Positions 51,035 to 58,472 of a stretch of DNA of 64,000 nt are shown here, one piece after another (the first letter of the stretch is position 1; each line of letters starts with the position of its first letter). The notes under the pieces are model-generated. The model was not told the DNA's origin. It saw only the letters and a list, made by a program, of their open reading frames with translations, and ran no database searches. The DNA lies in contig NZ_RAHW01000003.1 in NCBI RefSeq assembly GCF_004117875.1, positions 372,001-436,000 on the forward strand, written 5' to 3'. The position numbers were made by a program, and so were the translations under genes. The DNA is from Geomonas oryzae. GTDB taxonomy: Bacteria > Desulfobacterota > Desulfuromonadia > Geobacterales > Geobacteraceae.

Positions 51035-53650
51035 TCAGTGAGGCTGAGACGGTGCGAGGAGGTCGGCCAATACCGCCGATACCTCCGAGGCGCGGTAGGG
51101 TTTCGCCATGGTCGCCTTGAAGCCGAAGGCGGCGTAATCGGACATGATCGGATCGTTGGAGTAGCCGCTTGATACGATGAGGCAGGCGTCCTTGTCGATC
51201 TCCAGGATGAGCCCGGCCGCCTCCGTCCCCCCCATTCCACCCGGAATGGTCAGATCCATGATCACCGCATCGAAGGGTGCGGCGTCCTCCATGGCGGCGG
51301 CGTACAGTTCCACCGCCTCGCTGCCGTTGCAGCAGGTAGTGACCGTGCATCCCAAAGCAGCGAGGATCTCGGCCATGAGATCGCGGATCATCTGCTCGTC
51401 ATCCATCACGAGGACCTTGCGTGCCGCGTGCTTTACCGCGGCCGTCTGCTCCTGTGCCGGTTCAGTCTTCGCCGCGGCCTCCGTCCTGGCGGCCGGGAGC
51501 AGTATCTCCAGGGTTGTTCCCTGGTCCGGCTGCGAGTGCACCGTTATGTAACCGCCATGCCTCGTAATGACCGAGTGTGCCGAGGAGAGCCCCAACCCCT
51601 TCCCTCCCGTCTTCGTGGTGAAATACGGGTCGAAGATCCTCCTCTGGTCCTCGGCGGAGATGCCGCATCCGGTGTCGGTGAACAGGAGCTTGACGTAAGC
51701 CCCCGCTGGCAGGGCGAAACGGTTCTCATCGACCAGGGAGATGTTCATGGCGCTCACGGTGAAGGTCCCTCCCCGCGGCATCGCCTGCACCGCGTTGATC
51801 GCGATGTTGTTGAAGACCTGGTGCATCTGCCCCTCGTCGACCTCTATCAGGTGCAGGTTGCCCGGAATATCCAGGATGCTCAGCACGCTCGTCCCACGCA
51901 GCGCGAGCGACACCGCCTCCTCGATAAGGTGCCTTGCCGCAACGCACTTTTTGATCGGTTTCCCACCCTTGGCGAAGGTGAGGAGCTGAGTGGACAGTTC
52001 CGAGGCCCGCTGACACGCCTTCTCCGCCTGCTGGAGGAGCTTTTTCCCGCGCTCGGGCTCTCCCAGGGTCATCTGTGCCAGGGTGATGTTCCCCATGATG
52101 CCGGTCAGGATGTTGTTGAAGTCGTGGGCGATACCGCCTGCCAGCACCCCCAGCGATTCCAGCTTCTGCATCTTCAGGAGTTCCTGCTGCGACTTCTCCC
52201 GCTCCGTGATGTCGCTGTTGATCTCCATGATGCGCCACGGGCGGTTTTCCCTGTCGACCTGCAGCACCCATCTGCTGTTGACGATGATGCCGGTCCCCGC
52301 AGCGGTTGTGTGGGTGAGCCTTCCCTCCCAGCGCCCGTTGCTGCGCAGTTCCTCGTAGATCTCCTCCTGAGCTTTCGGGAAGCGGGTCGCCAAAAGCGGG
52401 TGGATCACCTTCCCGAGCGCCTCTTCCGGCGTATATCCGTAGATGGCCGCTGCTCCCTGGTTCCAGTACAGGATGGTTCCTTCCATATCGAGCAGAACGA
52501 TGGCGTCGTGGGCAAGATCAAGCAGGTCGGACTTCTCCCGCAGCACGTCTTCCTTCTTCATCCGGTCCTGCAGCTCGAAGCAAAGCGCCTCGGCCATCTC
52601 GTCGAAGCAGAGCCCAAGCCTCCCGAGTTCCCCCCCTCCCGCCTCCTGTCCGACCCTGACCTCAAGGTCCCCGCCGGCCAGGGCGCGCGAGGCGTGCTCC
52701 AAAGCGCTGATCCGGTTCACGATGAGCCGTTTGCTGAGCCATATGTTGAGCCCTAACACGGAGACGAGGATCAGGAACATGACGCCCAGGTTGAGAATGA
52801 GTTCCCGGTTCGCCCCCTCGAGCATGATGTCGACCGGTGTCCCCCCCCTGATGTAGGCGTAGGGGGGAAGCTCCGGTCTGAGCCGGATCTTGCGGTAGGC
52901 GGAGAGGCGATGGATGCCGTCGTTTGAGACGATGTCGATGATCCCCGCCTCCGGGCCGTTTTTCATCTTTTCGAAGTGGTTGGTGCGGTCCGGCTTGCCG
53001 ATGAACTTTTCCGGATCGATGGTGCGGTAGAGGAAGGTCCCTTTGTGGTCGAAGATGCCGAACGAGGTGCCTGCCGGCAGTTTGGCCGCCTCCAGCAGGT
53101 TCCCGATGTTTGCGAGGTCGATGCCGAAGAGGATGGCCCCGTCGAAGGCGCCGGTCTCGTCCTTGAGCGGGTAGGCGAAGTTGATGATGGGCTTTTTGCT
53201 GGCCCTCCCCACGGTGTACTCCCCGGGGGAGAAGCGGCCGCTGTCCCTTGCGTCCTTGAAGGCCTTCCTGTCCGCTAAGGAAACCGGTCTACCACTGGGG
53301 AGGGCGGTCGCCCAGGTCATCCCCTGGCGGTCCACGATCATGATGTTCGCGTACATCGGGAATTTTTTCTGCAGCCCCGCAAGCAGCTGGTCGACCGCGG
53401 CAGCATCTTTCCCGCGCACCTGCGGCATGAGGGAGAGGAGTTCCATCATCTGCTCTGCCGCCTCGACCTTGCTGTTCAGCTCGGAGGCGATGTTGTCCAG
53501 GAGGTAGGTGGTCGCACGGGTGGAAAGGCGCAGGTCGTCGGTGCGCCCCTGCAGGCCGGCATGGATGATCAGGGCAACCGAGGGAAGCGCCATGATCATC
53601 AACATGCACACAATCAGAAGATGAATCGGTAGTGATTTCAACCAATGCAT
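51035..53650 (-). CDS. Membrane hybrid histidine kinase with Cache, HAMP, PAS and receiver
   Basis: A kinase of 871 residues from ATG 53650 (MHWLKSLPIHLL); a GTG 27 bases further upstream is possible. TM1 is about 5-30. The periplasmic double-Cache region spans about 31-285 (MTWATALPSGRPVSLADRKAFKDAR, GAILFGIDLANIGNLL). TM2 is about 288-308, then HAMP. PAS (about 365-490) leads to HisKA with His in [17 protein letters not shown], HATPase (NNIAINAVQAM, DTGCGISAED, GKGLGLSSAHSVI) and a receiver (about 740-868) with MDDEQM, IMDLTIPGGMGG and AKPYR. That receiver resembles the lone receiver at 5002-5409. Confidence 0.95.
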   Translation of the reverse strand: MHWLKSLPIHLLIVCMLMIMALPSVALIIHAGLQGRTDDLRLSTRATTYLLDNIASELNSKVEAAEQMMELLSLMPQVRGKDAAAVDQLLAGLQKKFPMYANIMIVDRQGMTWATALPSGRPVSLADRKAFKDARDSGRFSPGEYTVGRASKKPIINFAYPLKDETGAFDGAILFGIDLANIGNLLEAAKLPAGTSFGIFDHKGTFLYRTIDPEKFIGKPDRTNHFEKMKNGPEAGIIDIVSNDGIHRLSAYRKIRLRPELPPYAYIRGGTPVDIMLEGANRELILNLGVMFLILVSVLGLNIWLSKRLIVNRISALEHASRALAGGDLEVRVGQEAGGGELGRLGLCFDEMAEALCFELQDRMKKEDVLREKSDLLDLAHDAIVLLDMEGTILYWNQGAAAIYGYTPEEALGKVIHPLLATRFPKAQEEIYEELRSNGRWEGRLTHTTAAGTGIIVNSRWVLQVDRENRPWRIMEINSDITEREKSQQELLKMQKLESLGVLAGGIAHDFNNILTGIMGNITLAQMTLGEPERGKKLLQQAEKACQRASELSTQLLTFAKGGKPIKKCVAARHLIEEAVSLALRGTSVLSILDIPGNLHLIEVDEGQMHQVFNNIAINAVQAMPRGGTFTVSAMNISLVDENRFALPAGAYVKLLFTDTGCGISAEDQRRIFDPYFTTKTGGKGLGLSSAHSVITRHGGYITVHSQPDQGTTLEILLPAARTEAAAKTEPAQEQTAAVKHAARKVLVMDDEQMIRDLMAEILAALGCTVTTCCNGSEAVELYAAAMEDAAPFDAVIMDLTIPGGMGGTEAAGLILEIDKDACLIVSSGYSNDPIMSDYAAFGFKATMAKPYRASEVSAVLADLLAPSQPH

Positions 53651-53822
53651 TACAAGAATCCCACTGTCAGAGGGCACAAAGAGACTTCATTACTAGTATT
53701 AACGAACAAAAATAGTAATTGATCATGAGTTCGATGTCAAAATTACTTTTCGGGAACTTTCGAATGTTCAGTGTCGAATTGGAACTTAAGCCCGCAGCGT
53801 ACCGCCCCAAGCCGGGGCAGAG

Positions 53823-53850
53823 TTGCCTAAGCCGGACCTGTGCCTATACT
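53823..53850 (+). promoter_or_regulatory. sigma-70-type promoter for the secreted Cys-rich protein
   Basis: TTGCCT (53823-53828), 16 bases, TATACT (53845-53850), 43 bases before the ATG. Confidence 0.55.
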
Positions 53851-53892
53851 TGGCGTGACCCGCTACGGCACGGCCGCCAAGGGAGGTATCGC

Positions 53893-54225
53893 ATGCACCG
53901 CATCGCACGGAGCGCGCTGCTAACCGTCATCATACTCTCGGGATTCACCGCGAACGGACATGCACTGACCGGGCTCAACCAGTGCGGTCCCGGCACCGCC
54001 CCGCCACTCGGGGTGCGCTGCAGCCGAAACCAACTGCTGTTAGGGTACCGAAACGCAGCGGGGGCATGCCTCTGGGTCTGCTGCACGCCCAACAGCGACG
54101 GCGTGACGTACGACTGCTCAGGCAACCCCACCCCTTCCGACTACAAGATGGACCTCGGAAAAGTCCAGCCCCGCCCCTGGAAGAGCATCTTCACCGTCCC
54201 ACCGGTTTTTGAAAATGAAGAGTGA
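53893..54225 (+). CDS. Secreted Cys-rich hypothetical protein
   Basis: A 110-residue protein from ATG 53893 (MHRIARSALLTVIILSGFTANGHA signal peptide), with GGGAGG upstream. The mature part has six Cys in a compact pattern (NQCGPG, VRCSRN, GACLWVCCTPN, YDCSGN), suggesting disulfides or metal binding. No known family recognised. A longer in-frame upstream start would bury the signal peptide. It stands alone between the Cache kinase (divergent) and CsbD. Confidence 0.7.
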   Translation: MHRIARSALLTVIILSGFTANGHALTGLNQCGPGTAPPLGVRCSRNQLLLGYRNAAGACLWVCCTPNSDGVTYDCSGNPTPSDYKMDLGKVQPRPWKSIFTVPPVFENEE

Positions 54226-54364
54226 GCTTCAGCTAAAATCGACGCTGTAACATCCACATATAGGTCTGTATCTTCATGGTTCATCCGTGATAAAATTTTC
54301 TTGTAGCAGAAGCAAAAAGGCACGTAAACAAGCACCATGAACGGCGTAAGCCCGGAGGTGGATC

Positions 54365-54580
54365 ATGAGATCCAGTACAAAAGACACAACAAAGGGTGCC
54401 TTGCACGAAGCAAAGGGTAAAGTAAAGGAAAGTATCGGCAGCGCCTTCCGGAACGTTTCCCTGGAAGCCGAAGGCAAGGGCGAAAAGGTAGCAGGTAAAG
54501 TGCAGAAAAACATCGGCAAGGCCGAAAAGAACATAGAGGATGATCTGGACGTGGAAAGAAGCCGTAAAGGCAGGATCTAA
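54365..54580 (+). CDS. CsbD-family stress protein
   Basis: A 71-residue hydrophilic, Lys/Glu/Gly-rich protein with the family pattern KGALHEAKGKVKESIGSAF then LEAEGKGEKVAGKVQKNIGKAEK. CsbD is a general-stress protein in Bacillus, and its molecular role is unknown. The ATG has GGAGGTG upstream. A terminator follows. Confidence 0.88.
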   Translation: MRSSTKDTTKGALHEAKGKVKESIGSAFRNVSLEAEGKGEKVAGKVQKNIGKAEKNIEDDLDVERSRKGRI

Positions 54581-54606
54581 GGTTTCTTATTCAAGTCGTG
54601 ACTAAG

Positions 54607-54638
54607 AAAAGGGGACGCCGGGCGGCGCCCCCTTTTTT
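54607..54638 (+). terminator. Terminator of csbD-like gene
   Basis: AAAAGGGGACGCC pairs with GGCGCCCCCTTTT around GGGC, followed by TTT. Confidence 0.85.
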
Positions 54639-54715
54639 TGTGTGAGCCATTACCGGTTCCCGTTGCCGTCGACACCACTTTGCGTCGCTTTACGGGTGAA
54701 GCGTTCATTAACCGT

Positions 54716-54743
54716 TAAAGAAAACCGCACACGGCGTCGATAA
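54716..54743 (+). promoter_or_regulatory. Candidate sigma-28 (FliA) promoter of the HD-GYP gene
   Basis: TAAAGAAA (54716-54723), 12 bases, GTCGATAA (54736-54743). Thirteen of 16 box positions match, but the spacer is one base longer than at the other sites. It lies about 70 bases before the TTG start. Confidence 0.5.
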
Positions 54744-54810
54744 ATCATCAACTGCGGTTTTGCCTCCACCACTCGGTCAACGTACAGCGAACCCCAACCG
54801 GAGCGGCCAT

Positions 54811-55917
54811 TTGTACGACAAGGTAAAAATACTGGTAGTTGACGACGAGGAGATGAACAGGGAATTGCTAGTCGCCCTGTTTGAAGACCTCGGACAGATT
54901 GTCACGGTTGCCAACGGCAGGCTTGCCCTGCGGGAGATCGAGAAGAGTCCGGACTTCGACCTGGTGCTTCTCGATCTGCACATGCCGGAGATGGATGGAT
55001 TCGAGACGCTTCGGGTCCTGAAGAAGCACCTCTCATGGCGCGAGATCCCGGTCATCATCGTCACGACGGGTAGGGACGATGTTAAAGAGACCCTCGCCAT
55101 TGGCGCGAACGACTTCGTCGCAAAGCCCTACGACTGTGAAGAGCTGCGGCTGCGCGCGATCACCCAGCTAAAGAGCAAGAAGCTCCAGGACCTCTACAAG
55201 GACCTGGGCGGGCACCTCGAGGCGGAAGTGCTGCGCAAAACGGCAGACCTCAGGAAGGCACTCGCCATAGCGCAGGAGGCGGAATACGAGATCACCCTGA
55301 GGCTTGGGCGGGCAGCCGAATTCCGCGACATGGAAACCGGGTTGCACACAAGGCGCATCAGCGAGATGTCGGAACTTCTGGCGCAATTAGCCGGCCTGAG
55401 CCATGCGGATTGCGAGCTTTTGCGTTACGCCTCCCCGCTGCACGACGTCGGCAAGGTTGGTATCCCGGACCGCATCCTGCTAAAACCGGGGAAGCTCACC
55501 CGGGAAGAGATGGACATCATGCGCCTGCACACGGTGATCGGGGGTAGGATCCTGAGCAACGCGAAAAGCTACCCCTCCCTGGAGATGGGACACATCATCG
55601 CCCTGCAGCACCACGAGAAATGGGACGGCACCGGGTACCCGAACGGCATCGCGGCGGAGGCGATCCACATCTTCGCCCGGATAGTATCCATAGTCGACGT
55701 CTACGACGCCCTTTCCTCCGAACGCCCTTACAAGCCGCCGTTCTCAAGAGAGAAAACGCTCGAGATCATGAGCGATGGAAAGGGAACCTTTTTCGACCCC
55801 GTGCTGCTCGATCACTTCATCGACCACATCGACGCCTTTGCCGCTATCAGGGAGAACCTGAAGGATCAGGACCCGGAGCCGGACAGCGAACTCGGCGCGC
55901 TGGCCCTTCTCGCCTGA
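54811..55917 (+). CDS. HD-GYP response regulator (putative c-di-GMP phosphodiesterase)
   Basis: A 368-residue regulator. I place the start at TTG 54811 (MYDKVKILVVDDEEMNREL), 9 bases after GGAG; an earlier TTG at 54760 lacks a site. The receiver (1-120) has DDEE, phospho-Asp in LVLLDLHMPEMDG and AKPYD. A coiled linker joins it to the HD-GYP domain (about 165-345) with HTRRI, the metal pair in ASPLHDVGKVGIPD, HTVIGG, HHEKWDGTGYPNGI and SIVDVYDALSS. All HD-GYP landmarks are intact, so c-di-GMP hydrolysis is likely. The promoter resembles a sigma-28 site. Confidence 0.95.
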   Translation: MYDKVKILVVDDEEMNRELLVALFEDLGQIVTVANGRLALREIEKSPDFDLVLLDLHMPEMDGFETLRVLKKHLSWREIPVIIVTTGRDDVKETLAIGANDFVAKPYDCEELRLRAITQLKSKKLQDLYKDLGGHLEAEVLRKTADLRKALAIAQEAEYEITLRLGRAAEFRDMETGLHTRRISEMSELLAQLAGLSHADCELLRYASPLHDVGKVGIPDRILLKPGKLTREEMDIMRLHTVIGGRILSNAKSYPSLEMGHIIALQHHEKWDGTGYPNGIAAEAIHIFARIVSIVDVYDALSSERPYKPPFSREKTLEIMSDGKGTFFDPVLLDHFIDHIDAFAAIRENLKDQDPEPDSELGALALLA

Positions 55918-55968
55918 GGGGTGTACCTTGCCCCGATGTAGGAGTGGGTGAAGAGAATTGACGGAGCG

Positions 55969-56232
55969 TTAGCCGGGGAGAGGGGTTCCGCAGTAGGGGC
56001 AGGCGGTGCAGGAGGCGTCGACGTAGCGCCGGCAGGGTTCGAAAACGCACTGTTTCGGCTGCCTCGCCGCTGGTGCTACGGGTGCTACGGGCGCTACGGC
56101 GGTAACGGGGACGACATGGGCCGGCTCGCTCTGAGCGGCCTCTTTGAGGGGGATGCACTCCAGCGCTTCTTCCATCTGGAGCCTGCGTTTCTCGACGTTT
56201 TTCGCTTTCTTCAACTTGCCGTTTTTCGACAT
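55969..56232 (-). CDS. Small protein with C-terminal zinc-ribbon-like Cys cluster
   Basis: An 87-residue protein, MSKNGKLKKAKNVEKRRLQ, with a basic helical N-terminus, an Ala/Pro/Val linker with repeated VAPVAP, and a Cys-rich end (CVFEPCRRY...CTACPYCGTPLP) fitting a zinc ribbon. Function unknown. It is convergent with the HD-GYP gene. A minus-strand terminator-like hairpin lies just upstream of it (56257-56285), which is unusual. Confidence 0.65.
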   Translation of the reverse strand: MSKNGKLKKAKNVEKRRLQMEEALECIPLKEAAQSEPAHVVPVTAVAPVAPVAPAARQPKQCVFEPCRRYVDASCTACPYCGTPLPG

Positions 56233-56256
56233 GCTTCACTTCCAAAGAGCGGGCAG

Positions 56257-56285
56257 AAAAAAGGGGTTACCCGACCGGGTAGCCC
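56257..56285 (-). terminator. Minus-strand terminator upstream of the small zinc-ribbon gene
   Basis: Read on the minus strand: AAGGGGCTACCC, GGTC, GGGTAACCCC, then TTTTTT. It would end a minus-strand transcript arriving from 56286-56640, where I find no gene, or act as an attenuator in the leader of the small gene. Confidence 0.7.
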
Positions 56286-56640
56286 CTTTGCCGTATGCGG
56301 TTGTAGAATTTCGGGACTCGGAGCTATATCAAACCCCTGAGCCGAATGCAAGCGTTACGTCGGGAGTCGGACGGTTGGTCACTGCAGCAGACTGCAGAGC
56401 GTTATCAGCCGCCCGTTGATGTGACCGGTCCGCTATGCTGCGCCGCCCCCTGAAAGAACTTGCGCCCGCCGCCGGGCTGATAATGCACCACCGCGCGGCG
56501 CTCCCCATGACTCGTCCCCCCCCTGCTTCCGGACCGTGAGTCATTTAGCTGGTGTGGCATGCCACGAAAGTGTTGCAAGCAAGCTGTGGCATGCCACAGT
56601 TTCTCCTAAATCATTAAAAAGCCGTCCTGCCGTTACCCCA
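56286..56640. other. Non-coding stretch with unexplained minus-strand terminator
   Basis: The 605 bases between the small zinc-ribbon gene (56232) and the CheR gene (56838) contain no convincing gene. A 71-residue open frame at 56329-56544 on the minus strand lacks a ribosome-binding site and family. The stretch includes CCGGTCCGC-type GC-rich DNA and two copies of TGTGGCATGCCAC. A small RNA on the minus strand ending at 56257 is possible. Confidence 0.4.
56553..56597. promoter_or_regulatory. Pair of identical palindromes TGTGGCATGCCAC, 32 bp apart
   Basis: Copies at 56553-56565 and 56585-56597 share the core palindrome GTGGCATGCCAC. The 32-bp spacing is three DNA turns, placing both on one helix face. 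They lie about 240 bases before the CheR-like gene. They resemble activator or repressor half-operators; I do not recognise the cognate protein. Confidence 0.6.
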
Positions 56641-56837
56641 CCTCGCACACCCTACTTTTTTTCTCTACGAAGCCTGTCATTACAACGAGTTGCCGCTCCA
56701 GCTCGCCTATGTGGCCTGTTATTTTTGCCGCCGCCGTAAACATGGGAGCGCATTTTGTAAACATTCCAGCAAACACCGCGTGACCATCCATGAAGCCAAG
56801 CGACAGCAACCGGTCGTCCAACCAAGGAGGAAAGGCC

Positions 56838-57662
56838 ATGACTACCCAATACGAATTCACCAGCAACGATTTCCACCGTGTCCGCGCCATGTTCCGCTCC
56901 AGCACCGGTGTCATGCTCGGTCATCACACGAGAGACCTGGTGTATAACCGCATGTCGCAGCGCGTCGACGCAACCTACTCCCGTGATTTTTCCCAATACC
57001 TGGACCGGGTGCTGATCGGCGACGGCAACGAGTTGGGCGAGTTCACCAGGGCGCTTGCCGCGCAGCCGGGCTCTTTCTTCAAGGCACAGCATCAGTTTGC
57101 CGCGTTGAGGGAGCACCTGAAAGGGCTGCATATCCCGGGAGCCCTGCTCTGGAGCTGTGCCGCCGCGACCGGTGAAGAAGCGTACTCGATGGCCATGACC
57201 GCGCACGATGCGCTAAACGGCGATGTCCGTTCGGTAAAGATCCTCGCCACAGACATAGATCTTTCCGCCCTGGCCTTTGCCGAAGCCGGCAACTACCCGG
57301 CGGAGCGCCTGCGCAACGTCCCGCTGACCTTCAGGCAGAAATACTTCACCCGTCTTGCCTGCCGTGAAGAGGTTTACCAGATAGCCCCGGAAATCCGGCG
57401 CATGGTCACCTTCCTTCCCTGCAACCTCGCGTCCGCGGAGTGGGTCCTGAAGGGGAAGTACGACGCCGTCTTCTGCCGGGAGGTGTTCGATCACTTCGAT
57501 CCCGGGACCCAGCAGGCCCTGGTGGCGCGGATGGCCGGGATGTTGAAGTCGGGCGGGCTCTTGTGCTTCGGAGACGCGGAACCCCATCTCGAGGACCGGC
57601 GTTTTGAAGGGAGAGGCGGCAAGGTGTACGCGCTGAAACCGACCTTCGGCTTATTGAAATAG
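56838..57662 (+). CDS. cheR: CheR-like chemoreceptor methyltransferase (divergent)
   Basis: A 274-residue SAM-dependent methyltransferase from ATG 56838 (MTTQYEFTSNDFHRVRAMF), with AAGGAGG upstream. The CheR SAM pocket is present: LLWSCAAATGEEAYSMAM, ILATDIDLSALAFAEAG and KYDAVFCREVFDHFDPGTQQ. Compared with E. coli, TRNVMIYF-like is replaced by CREVFDHF and the FFRE-type segment by SFFKAQHQF, so it is diverged. It would methylate receptor glutamates such as those of MCP1-3. No other che genes adjoin it. Two operator-like palindromes lie upstream. Confidence 0.9.
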   Translation: MTTQYEFTSNDFHRVRAMFRSSTGVMLGHHTRDLVYNRMSQRVDATYSRDFSQYLDRVLIGDGNELGEFTRALAAQPGSFFKAQHQFAALREHLKGLHIPGALLWSCAAATGEEAYSMAMTAHDALNGDVRSVKILATDIDLSALAFAEAGNYPAERLRNVPLTFRQKYFTRLACREEVYQIAPEIRRMVTFLPCNLASAEWVLKGKYDAVFCREVFDHFDPGTQQALVARMAGMLKSGGLLCFGDAEPHLEDRRFEGRGGKVYALKPTFGLLK

Positions 57663-57675
57663 AAAGAAGAGTCTT

Positions 57676-57701
57676 CCCGGAGGCGGCCCTCCGTCTCCGG
57701 G
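57676..57701. terminator. Hairpin between CheR and ABC ATPase genes
   Basis: CCCGGAG pairs with CTCCGGG around a 12-base loop between convergent genes. There is no T-tract, so it is a weak terminator at best. Confidence 0.4.
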
Positions 57702-57771
57702 ATCATGATGTGACTACTATCAACCCACCTTGCCGTGCGGGCGTCTGAGTCCCGTACTGCAATCGATCAAG

Positions 57772-58470
57772 TTACCCCGCTCCACACGTCTCCCTGATGA
57801 TGGAGCCGTCGCGCACCTCGAAGATCCGGTCGAACCCCTCCACCATGCGGTGATCATGGGTCACCACGAGAATGGCGGAATGATTCTCCACCGCCAGGGA
57901 CTTCAGCAGCGCCATGACGTTCTTCCCGTTCTCGGTATCGAGCGCGGCGGTCGGTTCGTCCGCGAGGATGACCCTGGGCTTGTTCGCCAGGGCTCTCGCG
58001 ATGGCGACACGCTGGGCCTCGCCGCCTGAGAGCGCCATCGGATAACTGCCGAGACGCTGCCCGAGGTTCAGCGACTTCAAAAGCTGCTCCGCCCTACCCT
58101 TTGCTTCGCCGCTCGGGAAATTGTTGATCTCAAGCGCCACCATGACGTTTTCCAGCGCGGTCAAGAAAGGAATCAGGTTGTGCGCCTGAAAGATGAAACC
58201 GAGCTTTTCCCGGCGCATGCGCTTCAGGTCCAGCCCGGGCACCCAGCCGCCGTCGGCGACGGTCACCCCGTCGACGATGATCCTTCCGTGCGTCGGCTCA
58301 TTAATGAGGCCGATGGCGGTCAAAAGGGTGGTCTTTCCCGACCCGGAAGGCCCGAGGATCGCCACAAGCTCCCCGGGACGGACCTGAAACGAGGCATGGG
58401 AGATGGCGGTAACGGCGGTATCGCCCTTGCCGTAGATCTTCGTAACGTTGTCCACTTCGATAGCGTACAT
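57772..58470 (-). CDS. ABC exporter ATPase (MacB/LolD/DevA type)
   Basis: A 232-residue nucleotide-binding subunit. Walker A GPSGSGKTTLL, Q-loop IFQAHNLIPFLTALENV, signature LSGGEAQRVAIARAL, Walker B VILADEPTAALD and the switch His in VVTHDHRMV are complete. I use ATG 58470 (MYAIEVDNV), 2 bases after the permease stop; a GTG overlapping the stop at 58476 is an alternative. With the permease, HlyD protein and TolC protein it forms a tripartite exporter of the MacAB/DevBCA class. Confidence 0.95.
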   Translation of the reverse strand: MYAIEVDNVTKIYGKGDTAVTAISHASFQVRPGELVAILGPSGSGKTTLLTAIGLINEPTHGRIIVDGVTVADGGWVPGLDLKRMRREKLGFIFQAHNLIPFLTALENVMVALEINNFPSGEAKGRAEQLLKSLNLGQRLGSYPMALSGGEAQRVAIARALANKPRVILADEPTAALDTENGKNVMALLKSLAVENHSAILVVTHDHRMVEGFDRIFEVRDGSIIRETCGAG

Positions 58471-58472
58471 GT

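Noticed and set aside
56329-56544. 71-residue minus-strand open frame in the 605-bp gap
   Set aside because: No ribosome-binding site, no family and low-complexity composition.
56553-56580. Possible sigma-54 promoter (TGGCAT...TTGCA) before the CheR gene
   Set aside because: The spacing between GG and GC elements is wrong for the -24/-12 consensus.
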